A stretch of 64,000 bases of DNA from NCBI RefSeq assembly GCF_003058265.1, contig NZ_QBUK01000003.1, forward strand, positions 328,984 through 392,983. Reading direction: 5' to 3'. Within the stretch, counting starts at the first letter, position 1. Every line of letters starts with the position of its first letter. A program made the position numbers and the translations under genes. Under the pieces are notes generated by a model. It searched no databases. It saw only the letters and a program-made list of their open reading frames with translations, and had not been told where the DNA came from. Below, in pieces: positions 44,481 to 51,286 of the stretch. The DNA is from Flagellimonas amoyensis. GTDB lineage: Bacteria > Bacteroidota > Bacteroidia > Flavobacteriales > Flavobacteriaceae.

Positions 44481-44954
44481 ATGAACATGGAAGTAAAGAC
44501 AAAAAATGCATTGAGAGTGACCCTTTTTCAAGTGGGAATGCCAACAACTGGGGAAGGTACTTGCTCAGCCTGTGATTCTGTTCAAGGTGTATTGCTATCG
44601 GCGATTCAAGAAGTTCAAGAACTCTTTGATCATTTGAACTGCGAAATCTTGTTCAGTTCAACCATGATTAAAACGATAGAGGAAGCCGAAAAAGCCCATA
44701 TTGTTGCTTCCCCTACCATAAGGGTCGGCAACCTCGATTTCCATCCTGAACATTTGGAAGACAGTCCGGAAGCCAGGGAATGGGTTTGGAATGGAGCTAC
44801 AATGGGAGAACCCAATAAAGAAATCTTAATCGAGGTATTGCTCAAAGGCTATTTTGAACCCAAAAATGACCATGGGGAAATAACCTTGTACCCTTACATT
44901 CTAAAACACTTAAAAGGAGAAGTGACCGCGGATTCCAACTGCGGATGCCATTGA
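44481..44954 (+). CDS. DUF2703 family protein
   Basis: A 157-residue cytoplasmic protein: TLFQVG...GTCSACDSVQGVLLSAIQEVQELF opens with a CSAC pair, followed by SPTIRVGNLDFHPEHLEDSP and a Cys-containing end (SNCGCH). This matches DUF2703, a thioredoxin-like family often beside heavy-metal genes. Function unknown; a metal-binding or redox role is suggested by the Cys pairs. Two in-frame ATGs (first and third codon) are possible. It closes the sigZ block, before a terminator at 45024. Confidence 0.8.
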   Translation: MNMEVKTKNALRVTLFQVGMPTTGEGTCSACDSVQGVLLSAIQEVQELFDHLNCEILFSSTMIKTIEEAEKAHIVASPTIRVGNLDFHPEHLEDSPEAREWVWNGATMGEPNKEILIEVLLKGYFEPKNDHGEITLYPYILKHLKGEVTADSNCGCH

Positions 44955-45023
44955 TGAATGATTGGGTGAACCGCCTTAGGTTCTGTTAGATGAGATTTAC
45001 CTCATACAAGAAAAGACCTTATT

Positions 45024-45055
45024 AAGCTCATCGGAAACGATGGGCTTTTGTTTTA
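45024..45055 (+). terminator. terminator after the sigZ/DUF2703 block
   Basis: A 10-base stem AAGCTCATCG/CGATGGGCTT closed by a GAAA tetraloop and followed by TTGTTTT. Confidence 0.8.
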
Positions 45056-45376
45056 CCTATTTTTTGAATTTGGCAATCTTCCCAGTAGTATTTCATTACC
45101 GTTCAATACCCCAATGCCGTATCGTCCCCTCGTTTGTCCGCCCCGCCCTCAAATAAGTCATTTTCAGGACTAGGACGGCGGATACGCTTCCCATAACCTA
45201 GGTTCGTGCCTGATTGATATTGTAGCCTTTGGTTTTTAGGGTTCTATGGGTTTTCAAAGAAAAACCTTCGGTTTCAAACATGCGTACAAGGGATATCCAT
45301 CTAAGGTTTGGAACTATAATACCCTTATGGGCCTTCTGGAGGGGTAGATTTCTTTTTTATCTTCCAATAGTTTTCG
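45056..45376. other. gene-free spacer upstream of the parB-like gene
   Basis: I see no gene here. There are GC-rich words (GTCCGCCCCGCCCTC near 45135-45150) and a near-palindromic AAAACCT/AGGTTT patch around 45250-45310. It ends in the structured repeat described separately. Confidence 0.4.
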
Positions 45377-45443
45377 AAAGATAAGCCCGCAAATGGTTTG
45401 TCGGACAAGGGACGGCATAAAGCCGTTCCCCTGTCACTTTTTA
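45377..45443 (+). repeat. structured direct repeat, copy 1
   Basis: This runs from AAAGATAAGCCCG to TGTCACTTTTT. It contains the hairpin GGGACGGC-ATAAA-GCCGTTCCC (one bulge) and then a T-run. A copy about four-fifths identical by eye lies in the same orientation at 54304-54371, so the pair brackets the segment from the parB-like gene to dnaE. It could be a terminator, an attenuator in a leader, or a recombination scar. Confidence 0.75.
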
Positions 45444-45522
45444 TTCCGTTTCCTTGCCACTCCAAAAATTTGTCTTCCGCTTGGTTTCCGCTCAAATATT
45501 GTTTAACCAAAATCCAAAGATC

Positions 45523-47319
45523 ATGGAAGCACAAACAAAGAAGAGAGCGACACGTAAAGCAGGTAACAACCAAGGTTCAAAGTCGGAACAAACCAAAACT
45601 GTGGAGAAGGTGGAAAACGTTCCACAGATCCAGTTGTTGGGAATCGATTCGGTTTTCCCGGACCCAGACCAACCCCGAAAAACCTTTGATGAGCAAAGTC
45701 TCAATCATTTGGAACAGAGCATTGCCGAACATGGGGTGCTGCAGCCGATCACCGTACGAAAATCCGACGAAGGTTTTATCATCGTCATGGGTGAGCGAAG
45801 GTATCGTGCCGGTAAATTGGCAGGATTGACCACTATCCCTGCCATGGTAAGGGACTATAGGGACACTGAGATTCTGGAGGTCCAGATCATCGAGAACCTA
45901 CAGCGCAAGGATGTGGAACCCACGGAGGAGGCCGAGGCCATCCAATTTTTGTTGGATCGTTACGAACCCGGGGAGATTGCAAAACGTCTGGGCCGATCTG
46001 AGAACTATATCCGGCAACGCATCAAGTTGGCAGGATTGATCGAGGGATTCAAGGCCTTTATCCGCAGTGGGGAAATGACCCTCTCCCTAGGGGTGGCCGT
46101 GGCCCTTTTTGAACCCGGAGAACAACTGATGCTGTTGGAAAGCCTAGAAGACGAATTCCAGGAACATCGGATCAAACGGATGATCGAAAGCCGCACCTTC
46201 GATCTGTCCAAAGCCCCTTTTGGGTTGTCGGATAAGACGTTGCTTCCCAAAGCCGGGGCTTGCCATACCTGTCCCTTCAATGCTGCCAATCAGGGCAATT
46301 TGTTCGGTGATGGGAAGATGGTCTGTACCCGGACCTCCTGTTTTGAGAACAAAAAGACCAAGACCTTTATGCAGCTATTGAAAAGCGTGAAAAAGGAAGG
46401 ATTGAAACTGGTGCCCAACATCAACAAATACCGGGTGGACGAGGAACGCAACCAATGGGTCATGGCCCAAATGGAAAAGGAGGGCCTAGCGGTGCATTTG
46501 ACCAATGGGCTGGACATTTTAAAGGAGCCCATAGAACCTACCATGAATCACATTAGGGAGGAGCACCGACACTATGAATATACCGAGGAAGAGTTGGGTG
46601 AATTCCTGAAAGAGGCCCTGGAATCCTTCACGGAGGAAAAGGAGGCATGGGACAAGGCCGTGGACCTTGGATTTGAAAAGGGTATCCTGCTGGAAACGGA
46701 CACCTATTTGACCCGGCCGGTATTTGTGAAGGTCAGGGAAGAAACCCATAGTGGAAGTTCAGGTACCAAGGCCTTGGAGCAACGCAAAATGTCCGAGTGT
46801 ACCCCGGAGGAGCAGATCATCAAGATCAATACACGGGAATTGCGGAAAAAACAGATCGAGAACAACAACCAGTTCAAGGAAGTCGTGGACATGATACGTG
46901 AGACCGATTATATCAACCTGAAAAAGCCTTTGTCCACGGATGAAATGGTGGCCATTGCCATTTCCCTGTTCGAGAACAACATCGGGTATTATAGCCAAAG
47001 GGAACATTTTGGGGAATTCTTCGGCGAGGATTCCAAGTTATCCGATGGGGAACGGGTGGCCCGGTTCAAACAGGGTTTCAAAAAGGAGACCTTGTATAAA
47101 CTGCTCCGGTTCCTGTTGACCCGACAGGTACACCTTGGGGAAAGCAACCACTCCAATGATTTGACCAACCGATCCTTTTATGTGGCAATGCAATCCTTTT
47201 ACAAGGAGAAGATTTTGGGAATCGAAAAATCCTATACTGAAAAGCGTCAAAAACGGGAGGAACGGATCAAGGAAAGGGTGGCCAGTTTAGAACGGCAGGC
47301 CAAAATATTGGAGGGATAG
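45523..47319 (+). CDS. ParB/RepB-like DNA-binding protein with zinc-type Cys cluster
   Basis: A 598-residue protein. Residues 35-180 are a ParB N-terminal core: PDQPR (48-52), GERRYR (90-95), ENLQRKD (124-130) and helix-turn-helix EIAKRLGRSENYIRQRIKLAGLI. A Cys cluster C247-x2-C250 ... C268-x4-C273 (CHTCPFN...CTRTSCF) follows, typical of plasmid-type ParB-like proteins. The last ~300 residues are helical, Lys/Glu-rich and unassigned. No ParA partner lies nearby, so a regulatory or replication role in the element is as likely as partition. I chose the ATG of MEAQTKKRAT; upstream in-frame codons run through the repeat's downstream part. Confidence 0.88.
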   Translation: MEAQTKKRATRKAGNNQGSKSEQTKTVEKVENVPQIQLLGIDSVFPDPDQPRKTFDEQSLNHLEQSIAEHGVLQPITVRKSDEGFIIVMGERRYRAGKLAGLTTIPAMVRDYRDTEILEVQIIENLQRKDVEPTEEAEAIQFLLDRYEPGEIAKRLGRSENYIRQRIKLAGLIEGFKAFIRSGEMTLSLGVAVALFEPGEQLMLLESLEDEFQEHRIKRMIESRTFDLSKAPFGLSDKTLLPKAGACHTCPFNAANQGNLFGDGKMVCTRTSCFENKKTKTFMQLLKSVKKEGLKLVPNINKYRVDEERNQWVMAQMEKEGLAVHLTNGLDILKEPIEPTMNHIREEHRHYEYTEEELGEFLKEALESFTEEKEAWDKAVDLGFEKGILLETDTYLTRPVFVKVREETHSGSSGTKALEQRKMSECTPEEQIIKINTRELRKKQIENNNQFKEVVDMIRETDYINLKKPLSTDEMVAIAISLFENNIGYYSQREHFGEFFGEDSKLSDGERVARFKQGFKKETLYKLLRFLLTRQVHLGESNHSNDLTNRSFYVAMQSFYKEKILGIEKSYTEKRQKREERIKERVASLERQAKILEG

Positions 47320-47340
47320 GGCTTCCAAATGGTACAAAAG

Positions 47341-47370
47341 AAGGGTTCGGGAAAGCGAACCCTTTTTATT
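47341..47370 (+). terminator. terminator after the parB-like gene
   Basis: AAGGGTTCG/CGAACCCTT stem with loop GGAAAG and a T-run (TTTTTATT), 21 bases after the stop codon. Confidence 0.88.
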
Positions 47371-47448
47371 TTGGTCGAACCATGCCGGTGTCCTACCACA
47401 GATAGGGATTTGAATAGTTAGGGAACCCAAACTGGGTCAGGTTACCCA

Positions 47449-48996
47449 TCAACCTTGGAAAATACTTTGGAATGAATCTTCAATTTCCTGGATTTCAGCA
47501 TCTGTCAATTCCGCAAATTCCTTTTCCCTTCTTTTTTTGGACAATATACCTTCATTCTGGTTCAGAAACTTGATCAAAAGATCGACTTTGGTATCCGGTA
47601 AGGTCACACGGGCATTGATAAGGTTTGTCATCCGATCGTATTTTTCCAAATAGTCCAATTCTTCCGGTATGATCCTTTCAATGGTCTCTTCCACACAGGT
47701 ATACAGGAATTCCGCTTGTTTGGTCAAATCAAAGTACCGGTATAGATCAATGGTTTCGTTCAGGATATCGATGTTATGGTCTTGTGTTTCCTCCCATTCG
47801 ATCAAATCGACCCTTGGCGAGGAAAAATGCTCCAGAATATCCTGATATTCATCAATCCGTTCCAGAATGGCAGAGGATATGGGGAATATCATACCTCTCT
47901 TGGTATACCCCATCCGGGTAAGCAAATGGTGGATGATATAGCGATGTATCCTCCCGTTGCCATCGGATAGGGGATGGATAAAAACAAAGCCAAATGCGAT
48001 GGTGGCCGCGGCCAATACAGGATTGTACCGAGACTTCTGCAACAGCTCGTTCGTGCCGAACAACCCTTGCATCAAAAGAGGAAGGTCCTTGGCCTTGGCA
48101 GAGATGTGGTCGGGCAAGGGGGAGAGGGTCTCCCTATCGTGCTCCCCAATAAAGCCTTCCCCGGTCCTGATGCCCATATGCCTCAGTTTTTTGTTGCCGA
48201 TGACAATATGCTGTAACCGTTCGATCTCCTGTATGCCCAAAGGGGACTTGCCCGATTGGCCTATGGCTTTTCCCCAATTCCTTGCCCGCATGCTCGGGGG
48301 ATGTTCCCCTTCTATGGCAAAGGATGCCTTCGAGTCCTTCAACAATAAAAAAGCAGCGGTCCTTCGAATAAGATCCTTGTCCCGTTTGCCCAATCCCTTT
48401 TCGATGGTTTCAGATAGGTCCTTGGCAATATACCCATCCAGTTTTGCCGTCCGTCGGATCATCGGGCAGTACCCCGGGACCCCGGGCAGGTTGTTCTTGA
48501 CGCGATGCCGTGTGGAATTCTCGGGCTCGGCCGTATATTGTAGGTTGGGGTCCACCACCGTTACATAAGTGCCCTTGTTCAGGTTCGGTACGTCAAGGGT
48601 TATTCCGGTCAGCCATTCGTATAGAAACCACGCCCTTCTAGTGTATTGCCCCGTGGGCTCCTCTTCCAACATTTGGTGTATGATGGCATCCCCGGTCAAC
48701 TCGAAAAACCTTTTGAGGAGATATAGGTCCAAGGGCTCGTATTTAAGGGCAAAGACCAAATGGCTTTTCAGGTCGTCCTTGGGTTTGTGCCTTATGGTGA
48801 ACACTTGCCATTGGTCCGTATCGTAGCGTTGGTGCTTCTCCGTTGCCATGGCCAATATATCAGGCAGGGGAACCGCTACATCAAATTGATTCTCCATTGT
48901 GGCAATCAAAAGGGACTGACCTACCAAGAAACCTTCCTCAGGTAAGGTGCGGCCATGAAAAACCGTTATTTTCTGTGAAAAATCATTATTTTTCAT
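47449..48996 (-). CDS. Fic-domain AMPylator-type protein
   Basis: A 515-residue protein with the Fic active-site motif HPLSDGNGRIHR (341-352; catalytic H341) and an upstream class II inhibitory motif S225-FAI-E229-G230, whose Glu should block ATP binding until relieved. Residues 1-200 hold an N-terminal region unlike the short Fic proteins. The C-terminal 60 residues (DLLIKFLNQNEGILSKKRREKEFAELTDAEI) look like a small helical, possibly winged-helix, end. Fic enzymes transfer AMP to target proteins and many act as toxins or stress regulators. The five repeats at its own start suggest self-regulation. Targets unknown. Confidence 0.92.
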   Translation of the reverse strand: MKNNDFSQKITVFHGRTLPEEGFLVGQSLLIATMENQFDVAVPLPDILAMATEKHQRYDTDQWQVFTIRHKPKDDLKSHLVFALKYEPLDLYLLKRFFELTGDAIIHQMLEEEPTGQYTRRAWFLYEWLTGITLDVPNLNKGTYVTVVDPNLQYTAEPENSTRHRVKNNLPGVPGYCPMIRRTAKLDGYIAKDLSETIEKGLGKRDKDLIRRTAAFLLLKDSKASFAIEGEHPPSMRARNWGKAIGQSGKSPLGIQEIERLQHIVIGNKKLRHMGIRTGEGFIGEHDRETLSPLPDHISAKAKDLPLLMQGLFGTNELLQKSRYNPVLAAATIAFGFVFIHPLSDGNGRIHRYIIHHLLTRMGYTKRGMIFPISSAILERIDEYQDILEHFSSPRVDLIEWEETQDHNIDILNETIDLYRYFDLTKQAEFLYTCVEETIERIIPEELDYLEKYDRMTNLINARVTLPDTKVDLLIKFLNQNEGILSKKRREKEFAELTDAEIQEIEDSFQSIFQG

Positions 48997-49093
48997 ATGA
49001 TGACGTGAAATATAATGACAAATATACCATGAAAAACAATTACTTGGCGTGAAAAACGATGATTTTTATATATTTTTCATGAAATATAAGTAC
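48973..49093. repeat. five iteron-like repeats at the fic start
   Basis: Five copies of an YRTGAAAWAYRATKA-like word begin near 48974, 49004, 49028, 49048 and 49078, at intervals of 20-30 bases. The first overlaps the first codons of fic. They are AT-rich and in the same orientation. They may be operator sites for fic, or iterons of the element. The rest of the 201-base gap to the next gene holds nothing else I recognise. Confidence 0.6.
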
Positions 49094-49197
49094 ATCTGTC
49101 TGGGTTGACCGTTGAAGATCTTGCACTTCCGGGGCTAGCGAACCCTTAATGGGGGATATTCCCTGTCCGTACCCATGAACATGGTCAAAAGGAAAGG

Positions 49198-49953
49198 TCA
49201 ATAGGGTATGGACACCTCTTCGTAGTCCACTTTTTCAATGATGCCCGGATAGTTGGAATCCACACTTCTACTATAGAGGTCCTTGGTGACGGGATAGGCT
49301 TCCAGATCACCTTCCCATAGATCGTCATCGATAAGATCTTGAACATCTGATTTATTGTTGCCGTTATGTAACCAAGCATCCAAGTTTTCATCATCAATGA
49401 TGACGGGTCGCCTTTTCTTTTCATTGTGGATTTCCTCGAACATGGGGGTGGCGTCCTTGGTGAGTACGGCAAAGGTCCTCCGTCCATCGGCCGTGTTGGT
49501 ATAGATGCCCGCTAGGTATATGGGGTCGCCGTTCTTTCTATGGAAATAAAACGGAACTTTAAAATCCTTTCCCTTGACTTTCACTTTCGTATTGTGTGGT
49601 TCGAAGAATCCGTCCACGGGAATGATACAGCGTTGGTGCTCCCAACAGTACCGGTACACGAAGTGGTCAAAGAGCTTTTCGGATTTGGCATTCAGTCCCC
49701 CAAAGGTTTTTGGGTTCTTGAAATACTCCGTGTAATTTTCCTGCTTTTCCTTTGGGGGCATGATGCCCCACATCGCAGGGAGCATATTGTAGGGCTCTTC
49801 CTGGCCCAAAGTCCACATCACAGGATGGCTCCAGCCGTTGGCGTGGAAATAAATGAGTTCCAGGTCGGTGTCCAGGTCACCGTACATGGCCTTGACAGAA
49901 AGGAGTTTTTCCAGCTCCTTCCGTTCCCGGGTCTGTCTGGTCGAGTAACACAT
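49198..49953 (-). CDS. SOS response-associated peptidase (SRAP, YedK/HMCES family)
   Basis: A 251-residue SRAP protein. Met1 is followed by the catalytic Cys2 (MCYSTRQ), which after Met removal forms the thiazolidine crosslink to abasic sites in single-stranded DNA. The conserved CIIPVDGFFEPHN, AGIYTN and KRRPVIID segments are all present, including the active-site Glu in GFFEP. It shields abasic lesions. It is divergent from dinB across 117 bases that hold two GGA-N5-TCC dyads. Confidence 0.94.
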   Translation of the reverse strand: MCYSTRQTRERKELEKLLSVKAMYGDLDTDLELIYFHANGWSHPVMWTLGQEEPYNMLPAMWGIMPPKEKQENYTEYFKNPKTFGGLNAKSEKLFDHFVYRYCWEHQRCIIPVDGFFEPHNTKVKVKGKDFKVPFYFHRKNGDPIYLAGIYTNTADGRRTFAVLTKDATPMFEEIHNEKKRRPVIIDDENLDAWLHNGNNKSDVQDLIDDDLWEGDLEAYPVTKDLYSRSVDSNYPGIIEKVDYEEVSIPY

Positions 49954-50027
49954 GTTGAGGTTGAATTATGCCGTATTAAGATAGGCAAAATTGTTAAAGT
50001 TTTGAAACGGGTTGTTCCTTTCCGTAC

Positions 50028-50061
50028 ATTTGGATATTTTCCAAATTATAGGAATAAATCC
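50028..50061. promoter_or_regulatory. tandem dyad operator between SRAP and dinB genes
   Basis: ATTTGGA-TATTT-TCCAAAT (50028-50046) is a perfect 7-5-7 inverted repeat, and GGA-ATAAA-TCC (50051-50061) repeats the GGA-N5-TCC core 19 bases further on. They sit in the divergent promoter region of two DNA-damage genes and end 9 bases before the dinB ATG, the right place for a shared repressor. Confidence 0.6.
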
Positions 50062-50070
50062 AATATTTTT

Positions 50071-51285
50071 ATGAAACCCACCATTCTCCATCTCGATCTG
50101 GATACCTTCTTCGTCTCCTGTGAGCGGCTGTTGGACAGCCGTCTGATGAAGCGGCCCCTATTGGTCGGAGGGTTGGGGGACAGAGGGGTGGTCGCGGCCT
50201 GTAGCTATGAGACCCGACGCTTTGGGGTACATTCAGGCATGTCCATGAAAGTGGCCCGTAGGTTGTGCCCAGAGGCGACGGTCATCAAGGGCAATGCAGG
50301 CACCTATATGAAGTTCTCGGACAATGTGACCGAAATTATCAAGGAAAGCGTGCCGGTCTTTGAAAAGGCCAGTGTGGACGAGTTCTATGCGGACCTTTCG
50401 GGCATGGACCGCTTCTTTGGTTGTTACAAATATGCCTCGGAAATTCGACAACGGATCTTGAGGGAAACGGGATTGCCTATTTCCTTTGGACTCTCCCAGA
50501 ACAAGGTGGTCTCCAAAGTGGCCACCGGGGAGGCCAAGCCCAACAACCAGATGAAGATCGATCTTGGACTGGAGAAAGAGTTCCTGGCGCCTTTACACAT
50601 TCGTAAACTGCCCTCCGTGGGGGAGAAAACCTATGGGCTTTTGTCCAATATGGGGGTGACTACCATACAGACCGTACAGCAACTGCCCTTGGAGATGCTG
50701 GAAAGCGCCTTTGGGTTGCATGGACGGACCATCTGGATGCGGGCCCAGGGGCTGGACAATTCCCCCTTGCTCCCGTTTCATGAACGGAAGTCCATTTCTA
50801 CGGAACGTACCTATGGAAAGGATACCACCGATATGGTCAAACTGGAGACCACCTTGTTCGCCATGGCCGAGAACCTGGCCTACCAACTCCGAAGGGCCAA
50901 TAAGATGACGGGCTGTGTGAGTGTGAAGATCCGGTACAGTGATTTCAAGACCTACACCAAGCAGAAACGGGTTCCCTATACTTCTGCGGACCATGTGTTG
51001 GTACCCTTGGTGAAGGAACTCTTTACCTCCCTTTATGACCGAAGGATGCTCATCCGACTCGTGGGTGTCAACTACAGTCATATCGTAGGGGGGCATTACC
51101 AGATCGACCTGTTCGCGGATGACGAAAAACTGCTCAACCTCTATCAGGCCATGGATCGTGTACGGAATCGATTTGGGGAATCCAGTTTGATGCGGGCCTC
51201 GGCCATGGGGGCCCATAGTATAGGAAGAGGCGGAAACCCCTTTGACGGACAACCACCCATCTTATTGGCCCATAGACAACAATAG
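50071..51285 (+). CDS. dinB: Y-family DNA polymerase IV
   Basis: A 404-residue translesion polymerase. The palm metal ligands are D9/D11 region (HLDLDTFF) and D103-E104 in ASVDEFYADLSG. The finger SYETRRFGVHSGM, the thumb LPSVGEKTYGLLSNMG and a little-finger domain follow. QIDLF near residue 357 is a beta-clamp-binding motif. I chose the ATG of MKPTILHLD; upstream in-frame sequence lies opposite the SRAP gene. It is followed after 1 base by a DnaE-type gene, so they form a mutagenic repair pair carried by the element. Confidence 0.95.
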   Translation: MKPTILHLDLDTFFVSCERLLDSRLMKRPLLVGGLGDRGVVAACSYETRRFGVHSGMSMKVARRLCPEATVIKGNAGTYMKFSDNVTEIIKESVPVFEKASVDEFYADLSGMDRFFGCYKYASEIRQRILRETGLPISFGLSQNKVVSKVATGEAKPNNQMKIDLGLEKEFLAPLHIRKLPSVGEKTYGLLSNMGVTTIQTVQQLPLEMLESAFGLHGRTIWMRAQGLDNSPLLPFHERKSISTERTYGKDTTDMVKLETTLFAMAENLAYQLRRANKMTGCVSVKIRYSDFKTYTKQKRVPYTSADHVLVPLVKELFTSLYDRRMLIRLVGVNYSHIVGGHYQIDLFADDEKLLNLYQAMDRVRNRFGESSLMRASAMGAHSIGRGGNPFDGQPPILLAHRQQ

Positions 51286-51286
51286 C

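Noticed and set aside
47371..47448. Additional gene between the parB-like terminator and fic
   Set aside because: Only 78 bases with no open frame; the two genes converge here.
48973..49093. Iteron-like repeats as a replication origin
   Set aside because: They overlap the fic start and no replication initiator gene is adjacent; operator use is the simpler reading, though origin function is not excluded.
49540..50070. Extended N-terminus for the DNA polymerase IV gene
   Set aside because: The added 177 codons run antisense through the SRAP gene; the family start is at MKPTILHLD.
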